A stretch of 9,042 nt of DNA from an uncultured Clostridia bacterium (GTDB taxonomy: Bacteria > Bacillota > Clostridia > Lachnospirales > CAG-274), in contig CANRCU010000076.1 in NCBI GenBank assembly GCA_947629215.1, positions 1-9,042 of the forward strand, in the 5' to 3' direction. Position 1 is the first letter of the stretch, and each line of letters starts with the position of its first letter. A model generated the notes under the pieces. The model had not been told where the DNA came from and searched no databases. It saw nothing but the letters and a program-made list of their open reading frames with translations. Positions 1-5,721 of this stretch are shown piece by piece. The position numbers and the translations under genes are program-made.

Positions 1-122
1 CTCAGCGATGCCGCAAGCTCCCCGTCGGGGCCGCCGAACTGTGTGATTATCAGCTTTGCAAGAGCGGGGTTTTGCTGTTTTATCTTAACGGGAAATTCCA
101 TTTTTTTCTCATATATCCACAT
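1..122 (-). CDS. cotJC: CotJC spore coat protein, manganese-catalase family (N-terminal part only)
   Basis: Only the first 40 codons lie in the window; the gene runs off the left edge. The translation opens MWIYEKK and contains LAKLIITQFGGPDGELAAS, the hallmark N-terminus of CotJC proteins, which belong to the di-manganese catalase family and are part of the spore coat. The helix holding this motif is the start of the ferritin-like fold; the metal ligands lie beyond the window edge, so catalytic competence cannot be judged. The start codon overlaps the cotJB stop by one base (TAATG), and a GGAGG ribosome binding site lies just upstream inside cotJB, so translation is probably coupled. It is the third gene of a cotJA-cotJB-cotJC operon. 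Family assignment is confident; a peroxide-detoxifying role in the coat is inferred from the family. Confidence 0.93.
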   Translation of the reverse strand, partial: MWIYEKKMEFPVKIKQQNPALAKLIITQFGGPDGELAASL

Positions 123-397
123 TATGATTTGCCTCCTATCTCAAAATTGAAATCCATATCCCATGGCCACGGGTCGTCTGTCCAGTTAAATTCGTCACGT
201 TTGCTGTAACTTCTGAACCCGTAAAGAGGGCTGTAAAGGTTTTCGTACTGTTCGCGCAGGCCGTCTGCCTCGTTTATTATAGAATTGTATTTTCGTATTG
301 CATTTTTGTCATCGGGGTTGCTGTCAAGATACAGTTGAAGGTCGACAGCCAAAAAATCCAGTATTGTCAGGCGTTTTAAAATACTATCTCTTTCCAT
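122..397 (-). CDS. cotJB: CotJB spore coat peptide assembly protein
   Basis: A 91-residue acidic soluble protein. The N-terminal half is helical (MERDSILKRLTILDFLAVDL and on), with an Asn/Asp-rich turn near residues 27-31 and an aromatic C-terminus holding the WPWD motif (residues 77-80), all typical of CotJB. CotJB works with CotJA and CotJC in the inner layers of the spore coat; its biochemical role is not known. The start at 397 follows an AGGAG site with suitable spacing. An earlier ATG eight bases upstream is in another frame and reaches a stop after a few codons. The gene lies 14 bases after cotJA and overlaps the cotJC start by one base, so the three are one transcription unit. Confidence 0.93.
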   Translation of the reverse strand: MERDSILKRLTILDFLAVDLQLYLDSNPDDKNAIRKYNSIINEADGLREQYENLYSPLYGFRSYSKRDEFNWTDDPWPWDMDFNFEIGGKS

Positions 398-411
398 TTC
401 ATGATCTCCTT

Positions 412-561
412 TTATTTATATATACTTACCAATTCGGGAAAAATTGTGCCGGAAAGTATGGCTTCCTTGGGTTCAAGCAGTGTACACAGTTTCTGACGTG
501 CCACATACGCCCTTGCAAGCTGCGTTGCCGTTATATTCTTGTCAAACGGTTCACATTTCAT
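412..561 (-). CDS. cotJA: CotJA spore coat associated protein (small)
   Basis: A 49-residue gene. The translation contains LARAYVARQK, then LLEPKEAILSGTIFPEL, which matches the conserved CotJA core (A-Y-V-x-x-Q, E-P-x-x-A, G-T-x-F-P-E-L). Family members are often 60-80 residues, with an extra proline-rich N-terminus; this one is reduced to the core. The start is fixed by an excellent ribosome binding site (AGGAGGTGAT, just upstream on the minus strand). CotJA is a coat component made in the mother cell and is needed with CotJC for coat incorporation in Bacillus. It is the first gene of the cotJA-cotJB-cotJC operon and is preceded by a sporulation-type promoter. Family identity rests on the conserved core and on its neighbours. 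Confidence 0.88.
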   Translation of the reverse strand: MKCEPFDKNITATQLARAYVARQKLCTLLEPKEAILSGTIFPELVSIYK

Positions 562-579
562 AAGATCACCTCCTGATTT

Positions 580-607
580 TAGCTTATGCGGATATTTCGG
601 TTAAGTG
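580..607 (-). promoter_or_regulatory. sigma-K-type promoter of the cotJ operon
   Basis: Read on the minus strand, CAC at 607-605 (the -35 core AC is 606-605) is followed by a 16-base spacer and then CATAAGCTA at 588-580. This matches the Bacillus sigma-K consensus (AC, 16 bases, CATANNNTA) at every fixed position. The predicted start would fall about 12 bases before cotJA, just ahead of its ribosome binding site. Slightly upstream, TCATATT (616-610, minus strand) matches the sigma-E -35 consensus, but no good sigma-E -10 lies at the right distance. Either mother-cell factor is plausible. In Bacillus cotJ is transcribed by sigma-E, so the sigma-K assignment is a sequence-based inference. Confidence 0.5.
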
Positions 608-693
608 ACAATATGAAAATAAGCATAAGGAGAATACGGCGGCTGCAATATCAAATAAGACACTCCATAACAAAAATAATGATCAGGTTGCGC

Positions 694-725
694 AAGGTCA
701 ATCACAGCTTGCCTTGATTGACCTT
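694..725. repeat. perfect 11-bp inverted repeat with 10-base loop
   Basis: AAGGTCAATCA (694-704) and TGATTGACCTT (715-725) are exact reverse complements around the loop CAGCTTGCCT. It is the strongest dyad in the 300-base gap between cotJA and secG. No T-run follows on either strand, so it is not an ordinary intrinsic terminator. It lies upstream of both predicted divergent promoters (about 67 bases before the secG -35). A regulator-binding site, a structured untranscribed element or part of an unrecognised small RNA are all possible; no protein family can be assigned from sequence alone. Confidence 0.6.
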
Positions 726-791
726 AATTGCTATAACATTCCCGTTAAGAAATTGATTATACGACCGACCTAAATTTTTTTTCAAAAAACC

Positions 792-853
792 TTGAAATTT
801 TTTTGCTCTTGTGTTATACTATCAAATAGTGTGACAAAAGACGGATAGGAGGT
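792..853 (+). promoter_or_regulatory. sigma-A promoter and ribosome binding site of secG
   Basis: TTGAAA (792-797), a 17-base spacer and TATACT (815-820) form a strong housekeeping promoter. The upstream region is rich in A and T runs, as expected for an UP-like element. Transcription should start near 827, giving a leader of about 35 bases that contains the ribosome binding site AGGAGGT (847-853), eight bases before the secG start. A dyad centred on 824 overlaps the -10 and the start point and could be an operator. Confidence 0.8.
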
Positions 854-861
854 GCTACAAA

Positions 862-1107
862 ATGAGTATACCGTTTATTATTGTTGGTGTTATTATTTTT
901 ATATTGAGTATTGCTTTGATCGGCATTATCCTTATGCAGTCCAAAAACGCATCGGGTCTTACAGGCGCAATAAGCGGCATGGGCGGCGGTCAGACCTATT
1001 GGGACAAAAACAAAGGCCGTTCGCTTGAAGGTCAGCTTGAAAAATATACAAAGATAATAGCTTTTGTGCTTTTTATACTTATTTTTGGTATGAAATTTTT
1101 AGCTTAA
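862..1107 (+). CDS. secG: SecG, preprotein translocase subunit
   Basis: An 81-residue membrane protein, the usual SecG length. It has two hydrophobic segments (about residues 4-25 and 64-80) flanking a polar, glycine-rich cytoplasmic loop with the family pattern QSKNASGLTGAISG (26-39), then GGG and a charged stretch. SecG binds SecY-SecE in the cytoplasmic membrane and stimulates SecA-driven protein export. The start follows an AGGAGGT site. The gene has its own strong promoter and is closed by an intrinsic terminator 9 bases after its stop, so it looks monocistronic. In many Firmicutes secG is followed by rnr and smpB; here a sporulation gene, yqfC, follows instead. Confidence 0.95.
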   Translation: MSIPFIIVGVIIFILSIALIGIILMQSKNASGLTGAISGMGGGQTYWDKNKGRSLEGQLEKYTKIIAFVLFILIFGMKFLA

Positions 1108-1116
1108 AAGAATTTT

Positions 1117-1149
1117 CGCAGGCGATTATATCACCTGCGATTTTTTTTT
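1117..1149 (+). terminator. rho-independent terminator of secG
   Basis: CGCAGGCGA (1117-1125) pairs with TCACCTGCG (1131-1139) with one internal mismatch around a 5-base loop, followed by one A and a run of nine T (1141-1149). The stem ends with six strong pairs next to the T-run. It separates secG from the yqfC operon. Confidence 0.9.
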
Positions 1150-1161
1150 GCGGCTGTATGG

Positions 1162-1202
1162 TAATACAAAAGCCCCTGCCCAAATATAATTAATAAAAAA
1201 GG
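1162..1202 (+). promoter_or_regulatory. candidate promoter of the yqfC-era operon
   Basis: The only gap between the secG terminator and yqfC holds a perfect sigma-A -10, TATAAT (1185-1190), but its -35 is poor (AATACA at 1163-1168, 16-base spacer). The same stretch also fits a sigma-E promoter moderately: TAATACA (1162-1168, 5 of 7 to KMATATT), a 14-base spacer, and AATATAAT (1183-1190, matching CATACAnT except at the two C positions). Overlapping vegetative and sporulation control would suit an operon mixing sporulation and housekeeping genes. The RBS for yqfC is weak (AAAAAAGG ending 1202, ten bases before the ATG). Confidence 0.45.
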
Positions 1203-1212
1203 TCTTTTTGCA

Positions 1213-1485
1213 ATGCGCTATGAAACATTCAAAGTCAATGCGGCGGAATGTCTTGAGCTGCCCAAAGAGGTGCTGTTTGACCTGCCGCTCGTAACCGTGA
1301 CAGGCAGCAGCGAAATAATGATAGACAACTTCGGCAGTTTAAGGGAGTTTTCGGATAAGAATATCAGAATAAGCGTCAAAGGTTCGGGTATAGAAATATA
1401 CGGCAAAGAGCTTAGGATAGCCGCGCTGACTGCCGAAACGATAGTTGTGAAAGGCAGGCTTGAAAGAATAGATTTTTTGCGTTGA
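1213..1485 (+). CDS. yqfC: YqfC, YabP/YqfC-family sporulation protein
   Basis: A 90-residue soluble protein of the YabP/YqfC family. It shows the family layout: a short lead ending in LELPKEVLFDLPLVTVTG (15-31), then alternating beta strands with IDNFGSLREFSD (37-48), IRISVKGSGIEI (51-62) and LRIAALTAETIVVKGRLERIDF (67-88). The repeated short strands suggest a beta-rich fold. In Bacillus subtilis yqfC is under sigma-E control and is needed for efficient sporulation, but its molecular function is unknown. It is encoded just ahead of yqfD, as in most spore formers, and opens the central operon; yqfD follows after 24 bases. The close pairing with yqfD makes the identification secure despite the small size. 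Confidence 0.9.
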   Translation: MRYETFKVNAAECLELPKEVLFDLPLVTVTGSSEIMIDNFGSLREFSDKNIRISVKGSGIEIYGKELRIAALTAETIVVKGRLERIDFLR

Positions 1486-1509
1486 AATAATCAAAAAGAG
1501 GGTGGCTTA

Positions 1510-2727
1510 ATGGGCTTTGAAGAATACTTTAACGGCAGTGTCGAAATTGCGGTGAAGGGCTTTTCGCAGGAAAGATTTATAAATATGCTTGCGGCAAACG
1601 GTATACGGGCGCGGGATATTCGTTTTTTCGGTTCGGAGATAAGGCTGTGGCTGCCGCCCGATGACCTGCGCAGGATAAAGCCTTTTTTAAGAAAGACAGG
1701 CTGTCGGTTTCGTATTACCGCAAAAAAAGGTCTGCCGTTTACCGTATACAAATATAGGCGCAGAGCTTGCTTTGCTGTCGGTTTTGCATTTTTTTTTATT
1801 TTGCTTTTTTTTATGTCACAGTTTGTATGGCTGATAGAAATTGACGGTAATTCGGCGGTATCCGACAGCGAATTGCTTGATTTTTTTAAAAAACAGGGCG
1901 TTTATCTTGGCGTAAACAAGCACAAAATAAACGTGACCGAGCTGAAAGAGGGCATAAGAGAAAATTTTCCGCAAATTTCATGGGTCAGCATAACACAAAA
2001 CGGCACAAGGCTGCTTGTGGATATGGCCGAAAATGTAAAAAATACAGATATACTTGATTATTCTGCGCCTTGTGATATAATAAGTATAAGGGATTGTGTC
2101 GTGACGGATATAATAGCCCAAAACGGCACGCCCAAAATAATGGCAGGTGATGCCGTCAAAGCAGGCGATGTGCTTATTTCGGCTGAGTTTGATACCCTTG
2201 ACGAAAACGGTGCGCCCGTGCCGCTTGCGCCCGTGCATTCTTCGGGCAGTGTGCGCGGCAAGTGGCAAACGGAGCTGACGGTCGAGATACCCTATAAACA
2301 TATTGTCAAAGAGTATACGGGGCGATATAAAAATACCTATGCCGTTGTTTTTTTCGGCAAAGAATTTAAAACCGGGCTTTTCGGGACGAAATTCAAAAAA
2401 TACGATATAATAAAACGTAAACATCAGCTTGGTTTCAATGCCGATCATCCGCTGCCTGTATCTATAAACAAGACCGTGTATTGCGAATATGATACGCGCG
2501 AACTTTTCTATACGCCCGAGCAGGCTGAAAAACGCGCGGAATTGACAATAAACAGAAAACTTATTAACGAACTGCCTGTTACAGCAGAAATACTTGAAAA
2601 AAATATAAGTTTTACACATAAAGAAGATAAATTGACCGCTCTTGTCACGCTCACCGTTGAGGACGAGGTCGGAAAGGAAAGAGAGTACACAAATGGAACA
2701 GACGAGAACAATGCAGATAGACAATAG
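1510..2727 (+). CDS. yqfD: YqfD, sporulation membrane protein
   Basis: A 405-residue protein, close to the length of Bacillus YqfD. An N-terminal cytoplasmic domain of about 85 residues is followed by one transmembrane segment (about 86-108, preceded by the basic cluster KYRRR). Next comes a POTRA/FtsQ-like module (about 109-175: IEIDGNSAVSDSELLDFFKK, then LKEGIRENFPQISWVSI), then a beta-rich domain with a motif typical of YqfD (MAGDAVKAGDVLISA, 211-225). YqfD is a conserved mother-cell sporulation protein made under sigma-E in Bacillus; its exact role is undefined, but a single-pass membrane protein with a POTRA domain facing the intermembrane space is expected. The start follows GAGGGTGG. 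Its 3' end overlaps the predicted phoH start by 35 bases. Confidence 0.93.
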   Translation: MGFEEYFNGSVEIAVKGFSQERFINMLAANGIRARDIRFFGSEIRLWLPPDDLRRIKPFLRKTGCRFRITAKKGLPFTVYKYRRRACFAVGFAFFFILLFFMSQFVWLIEIDGNSAVSDSELLDFFKKQGVYLGVNKHKINVTELKEGIRENFPQISWVSITQNGTRLLVDMAENVKNTDILDYSAPCDIISIRDCVVTDIIAQNGTPKIMAGDAVKAGDVLISAEFDTLDENGAPVPLAPVHSSGSVRGKWQTELTVEIPYKHIVKEYTGRYKNTYAVVFFGKEFKTGLFGTKFKKYDIIKRKHQLGFNADHPLPVSINKTVYCEYDTRELFYTPEQAEKRAELTINRKLINELPVTAEILEKNISFTHKEDKLTALVTLTVEDEVGKEREYTNGTDENNADRQ

Positions 2728-3673
2728 GCTTATATCTCATATTTTCGGGAATTTTGACGTAAATATCAAAAAAATCGAAAAAGAATATGCCGTGACCGTT
2801 GTTAACAGGGGCGACGATATTGTAATAAGCGGTGAAGAAAAAAATACCGAGCTTGCCGAACAGGTCATAAAAGCCATGGTGCATCTGGCTGACAAAGGCG
2901 AAGAAATATCCGAACAGAGCCTAAATTATTTTATAGACGAGGCAAAGGCGGACAATATAGAAGATGCCCAAAATGTTTCGGACGAACTTATATGTACCAC
3001 CATAAACGGCAGGTCGCTGCGCCCAAAGACCCTCGGTCAGAAAAAATATATAGACGCCATACGCAAAAACACCATAGTTTTCGGCGTCGGTCCTGCGGGT
3101 ACGGGCAAAACATATCTTGCAATGGCAATGGCGATAACAGCTTTCAAAAATAATGAAGTCGGCAGGATAATACTGACAAGACCCGCTATAGAGGCAGGCG
3201 AAAACCTTGGTTTTCTGCCCGGGGATATGCAGCAGAAAGTCGACCCCTATCTCAGACCGCTATACGATGCGCTCTATGAGATAATGGGCGCCGAAACCTT
3301 CATGCGCAATATGGAAAAAGGCGCTGTCGAGGTAGCTCCGCTTGCGTATATGCGCGGACGTACTCTCGATAATTCTTATATAGTGCTTGACGAGGCTCAG
3401 AATACAACGCCCGAGCAGATGAAGATGTTCCTTACAAGACTCGGTTACGGCTCAAAGGCGATAATCACGGGCGACATAACTCAGATAGACCTGCCAAAGG
3501 GCAAAAACAGCGGACTTGTAGAGGCAATAAAGATACTTGCCGAAGTTGAGGATATAGAGATATGCAGGCTGACGAATAAAGATGTTGTGCGGCATCCGCT
3601 TGTGCAAAGCATCATAAATGCATATGAAAAATACGAGAAAAAACAGGAATACAGGAGTAAACACGGCAAATAA
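2693..3673 (+). CDS. phoH: PhoH-family ATPase (YbeZ-like)
   Basis: A 326-residue PhoH protein. An N-terminal KH-like segment (about 15-47, IFGNFDVNIKKIEKEYAVTV) precedes the P-loop ATPase domain. That domain has Walker A GPAGTGKT (133-140), Walker B IVLDEAQN (230-237, acidic pair D233-E234) and a sensor-like TGDITQIDL (259-267). PhoH/YbeZ proteins act with YbeY in ribosome and RNA metabolism; ybeY is the next gene, one base away. The frame stays open to 2642, but the start at 2693 is preferred because it gives the normal family length and follows a purine-rich stretch (GGAAAGGAAAGAGAG). In Bacillus, pgpH (yqfF) usually follows phoH; it is missing here. Binding residues are intact, so it should hydrolyse ATP; the RNA substrate is not established. 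Confidence 0.95.
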   Translation: MEQTRTMQIDNRLISHIFGNFDVNIKKIEKEYAVTVVNRGDDIVISGEEKNTELAEQVIKAMVHLADKGEEISEQSLNYFIDEAKADNIEDAQNVSDELICTTINGRSLRPKTLGQKKYIDAIRKNTIVFGVGPAGTGKTYLAMAMAITAFKNNEVGRIILTRPAIEAGENLGFLPGDMQQKVDPYLRPLYDALYEIMGAETFMRNMEKGAVEVAPLAYMRGRTLDNSYIVLDEAQNTTPEQMKMFLTRLGYGSKAIITGDITQIDLPKGKNSGLVEAIKILAEVEDIEICRLTNKDVVRHPLVQSIINAYEKYEKKQEYRSKHGK

Positions 3674-3674
3674 A

Positions 3675-4124
3675 ATGGACATACTTTACAGCAACGAAAC
3701 GGAACACGAGGTCGACCGCGGATTGATAGAAAAAACCGTCGAGGCAGCTCTTGAATATGAAAATTTCAGCAAAAACTGCGAGGTGAGCGTTACTATAGTT
3801 TCGCTTGAAGATATACACGGCATAAACCTTGAACACAGGGGCATAGACCGCCCGACGGATGTGCTGAGTTTTCCGTTGATAGACTTTAAAAGGGACAAGC
3901 TGCCCGAAAACGGCAAAATATATCTTGGCGATATTGTGCTTTGTTATGATAAAGTGCTGTCGCAGGCGGAGGAGTACGGGCATTCGGTCAGCCGCGAGCT
4001 TGCGTTTCTTACGGCTCACAGTATGCTGCATCTTATGGGTTACGACCATATGGAAAAAGACGAAGAAAAGGTAATGTTTGCCAAACAGGAAGAAATAATG
4101 GATAAAATGGGGCTGAAGAGGTAA
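3675..4124 (+). CDS. ybeY: YbeY, endoribonuclease / rRNA maturation factor
   Basis: A 149-residue YbeY protein. The zinc site is complete: H115-x3-H119-x5-H125 within AHSMLHLMGYDH, and the conserved PTDVLSFP (60-67) precedes it. YbeY is a metal-dependent single-strand endoribonuclease taking part in 16S rRNA 3'-end processing and 70S quality control. The frame is open back to 3618, inside phoH, but the start at 3675 fits the family N-terminus (a short beta strand ending in an N-E pair) and lies one base after the phoH stop. Its nearest good purine site (AGGAG, 3653-3657) is rather distant, so translation is probably coupled to phoH. The next gene, cdd, follows after 5 bases; dgkA, common at this position in Bacillus, is absent. 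Confidence 0.95.
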   Translation: MDILYSNETEHEVDRGLIEKTVEAALEYENFSKNCEVSVTIVSLEDIHGINLEHRGIDRPTDVLSFPLIDFKRDKLPENGKIYLGDIVLCYDKVLSQAEEYGHSVSRELAFLTAHSMLHLMGYDHMEKDEEKVMFAKQEEIMDKMGLKR

Positions 4125-4129
4125 AAATT

Positions 4130-4519
4130 ATGGAAGAGAACAGACAATTGCTTGAAATAGCATCAAAAACGGCAGCATTTGCATATGCGCCGTATTCGGG
4201 GTTCAAAGTCGGTGCTGCCGTTCTGACCGATGACGGTATGGTCTTTACCGGCTGCAATGTGGAAAACGCAGCATACGGGTCAAGTATGTGCGCGGAAAGG
4301 ACGGCTGTTTTTAAAGCGGTATCCGAGGCAAAGACAAATTTAAAGAAAATAGCCGTTGCCCGTGAGGATATAGGCGAAACGGTCTATCCGTGCGGCGCTT
4401 GCCTGCAAGTGCTGAGCGAGTTTATGTACGACGGCACCGTTATTATTTCAAAAAACGGCGAACCCGTCGAAATAAAGCTGAAAGATATGCTGCCTTATAA
4501 TTTTGAATTGAAAAAATAA
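4130..4519 (+). CDS. cdd: Cytidine deaminase
   Basis: A 129-residue protein of the small tetrameric cytidine deaminase class. The catalytic signature is intact: C54-A-E56 in SSMCAERTA, and PCGAC with C88 and C91. The three cysteines bind zinc and E56 is the proton shuttle. The substrate-binding YSGFKVGAA (22-30) and GCNVENAAYG (41-50) motifs are also present. It converts cytidine and deoxycytidine to uridine and deoxyuridine in pyrimidine salvage. The ribosome binding site is AAGAGGT at the end of ybeY, five bases separating the two genes. Cdd beside era and ybeY is a classic Firmicutes arrangement. Here it is followed by two genes not usually found in the cluster; a uracil-DNA glycosylase nearby is loosely thematic, since both concern uracil. 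Confidence 0.96.
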   Translation: MEENRQLLEIASKTAAFAYAPYSGFKVGAAVLTDDGMVFTGCNVENAAYGSSMCAERTAVFKAVSEAKTNLKKIAVAREDIGETVYPCGACLQVLSEFMYDGTVIISKNGEPVEIKLKDMLPYNFELKK

Positions 4520-4532
4520 ACGTATTTTGTTT

Positions 4533-4550
4533 TTGACGCATTATGCGCAA
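4533..4550 (+). other. small hairpin between cdd and the carbonic anhydrase gene
   Basis: CGCA (4537-4540) and TGCG (4544-4547) pair around TTA, and the stem continues as TTG/CAA across one bulged A. It is preceded by T-rich and followed by A-rich sequence but has no terminal T-run on the plus strand, so it is more likely a processing or pausing element than a terminator. It lies in the 49-base gap that separates the conserved ybeY-cdd part of the operon from the two inserted genes. Confidence 0.3.
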
Positions 4551-4568
4551 TAAAAAGGGGTGTTTGGT

Positions 4569-5138
4569 ATGTTTGAGAATATAAGCGCAAAAGAAGCGCT
4601 TGAAAGGCTGAAAGCAGGCAACAGGGCTTATATGTCCGCCGAAAAAAGCGTTGTCGATGTCGGCGGCGAACGCCGTAAAGATACGCTTGAAAACGGTCAG
4701 CATCCATATGCGGTCATAGTTTCGTGTTCGGATTCGAGGGTCATTCCCGAAAGCATATTCGGCGCAGGCATAGGCGATCTGTTTGTTGTGCGTGTTGCAG
4801 GCAATGTTATGGACGATCATCAGCTTGGTTCTATCGAATATGCCGTTGAGCATTTGGGTATAAAACTTGTGGTGATACTCGGTCATGACCATTGCGGCGC
4901 GGTCGATGCCGCCATAAATCACGACCCCGAAGGCTATGTCAAATTTATAACCGATGAGATATGCTTGGCGATAGGTGACGAAAAGGACGAATATAAGGCT
5001 TGCTGCCTGAATGTGCGCCACAGTGTCGATATAACCGAAAGCAGTTTTGAGATACATAAAGAGGAAGAAGAACACGGACTCAGAGTGATAGGCGCCATAT
5101 ACAGGCTTGAGGACGGAAGAGTGGAGTTTGATATGTAA
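4569..5138 (+). CDS. Beta-class carbonic anhydrase
   Basis: A 189-residue beta-carbonic anhydrase. Zinc ligands are C53 (in CSDSRVIPE), H106 and C109 (in GHDHCGAV), with the catalytic D55-R57 dyad of the CSDSR motif. The conserved core between them includes FVVRVAGNV (72-80) and GSIEYAVEHLG (87-97). The enzyme interconverts CO2 and bicarbonate in the cytoplasm, supplying bicarbonate to carboxylases in fatty-acid, nucleotide and anaplerotic metabolism. The ATG at 4569 is chosen over a GTG at 4560 because AAGGGGTG lies at ideal spacing before it. All key residues are present. The gene is unusual in this operon position: relatives of the surrounding genes normally have cdd directly followed by era. 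Base composition resembles its neighbours, so recent transfer is not indicated. Confidence 0.93.
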   Translation: MFENISAKEALERLKAGNRAYMSAEKSVVDVGGERRKDTLENGQHPYAVIVSCSDSRVIPESIFGAGIGDLFVVRVAGNVMDDHQLGSIEYAVEHLGIKLVVILGHDHCGAVDAAINHDPEGYVKFITDEICLAIGDEKDEYKACCLNVRHSVDITESSFEIHKEEEEHGLRVIGAIYRLEDGRVEFDM

Positions 5139-5151
5139 AGGAAAGGTCTTT

Positions 5152-5721
5152 ATGAAAACTTGGGAAGAACTTGAAGAAAAATGCCTTGCCTGCCATGGCT
5201 GTCGGCTTTGCGAAAGGCGAAATAATGTCGTTATAGGCGTCGGGAACAGAAATACCGACATAATGTTTGTAGGCGAAGGTCCCGGCGAACAAGAGGACCT
5301 GAAGGGCGAACCGTTTGTGGGTCCTGCCGGCAATCTGCTTGATAAGATGCTTGCGGCAATAGAGCTTGACCGCAAAAAAGTGTACATAGCAAATGTTGTA
5401 AAGTGTCGGCCGCCCGGCAACCGCAACCCTGCCGAGGACGAACAGCGCGCCTGTATAAATTATCTCAGGCGGCAGTATCTGTTAATACGCCCTAAAATTG
5501 TCGTCTGCCTTGGCAAGATAGCGGCGTCTGCGCTGATAGAGCCTAATTTTCCCATAACGCGGGGTCACGGTGTGTGGTATGAGAAAAAAGGCTGCTTTTT
5601 TATAGCAACATATCATCCGTCGGCGCTTTTGCGTGACGAGAGCAAAAAATATCCCGCATGGGAGGACTTTAAGAAAATAAAACAAAAATTGGACGAAGTG
5701 AGGAGAACAGATGAAAAATAA
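5152..5721 (+). CDS. Family 4 uracil-DNA glycosylase (4Fe-4S)
   Basis: A 189-residue family 4 (UDGa) uracil-DNA glycosylase. The catalytic motif is GEGPGEQED (41-49), followed by GEPFVGPAG (52-60), and the second motif is TYHPSALLR (153-161, H155). Four cysteines at the family positions should hold the 4Fe-4S cluster: C14, C17, C85 and C101, with 15 residues between the last two. Two extra cysteines (C11, C20) create a run of CxxC spacing not required by the family. It removes uracil from DNA arising by cytosine deamination or dUMP misincorporation. The start at 5152 follows AAAGGAAAGGT; an in-frame ATG at 5107 inside the carbonic anhydrase gene would add a tail not expected for the family. 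Its last 11 bases overlap era. Confidence 0.93.
   Translation: MKTWEELEEKCLACHGCRLCERRNNVVIGVGNRNTDIMFVGEGPGEQEDLKGEPFVGPAGNLLDKMLAAIELDRKKVYIANVVKCRPPGNRNPAEDEQRACINYLRRQYLLIRPKIVVCLGKIAASALIEPNFPITRGHGVWYEKKGCFFIATYHPSALLRDESKKYPAWEDFKKIKQKLDEVRRTDEK

Noticed and set aside
298..576. 92-codon plus-strand open frame across cotJA and cotJB
   Set aside because: cotJA and cotJB on the opposite strand have family motifs and good ribosome binding sites; this frame has neither.
816..832. NrdR box near the secG promoter
   Set aside because: ACTAT/ATAGT resembles half of an NrdR site, but the dyad is one base too long (odd centre), the outer ACA/TGT bases do not fit the 16-base box, and no paired second box is present.
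1978..2724. 248-codon minus-strand open frame opposite yqfD
   Set aside because: It is fully antisense to a well-supported gene, and its sequence is low-information, rich in Phe, Ile and Arg as typical of a reverse-frame translation.
4443..5426. 327-codon open frame on the minus strand across the carbonic anhydrase gene
   Set aside because: It lies antisense to two clearly conserved genes, its translation shows no coherent domain, and it has no sensible ribosome binding site; it is a by-product of codon bias on the plus strand.
4569..5721. Horizontal acquisition of the carbonic anhydrase/UDG pair
   Set aside because: Codon use and base composition look like those of the neighbours, the genes are fitted tightly into the operon (11-base overlap with era), and no repeats or mobile-element remnants flank them.
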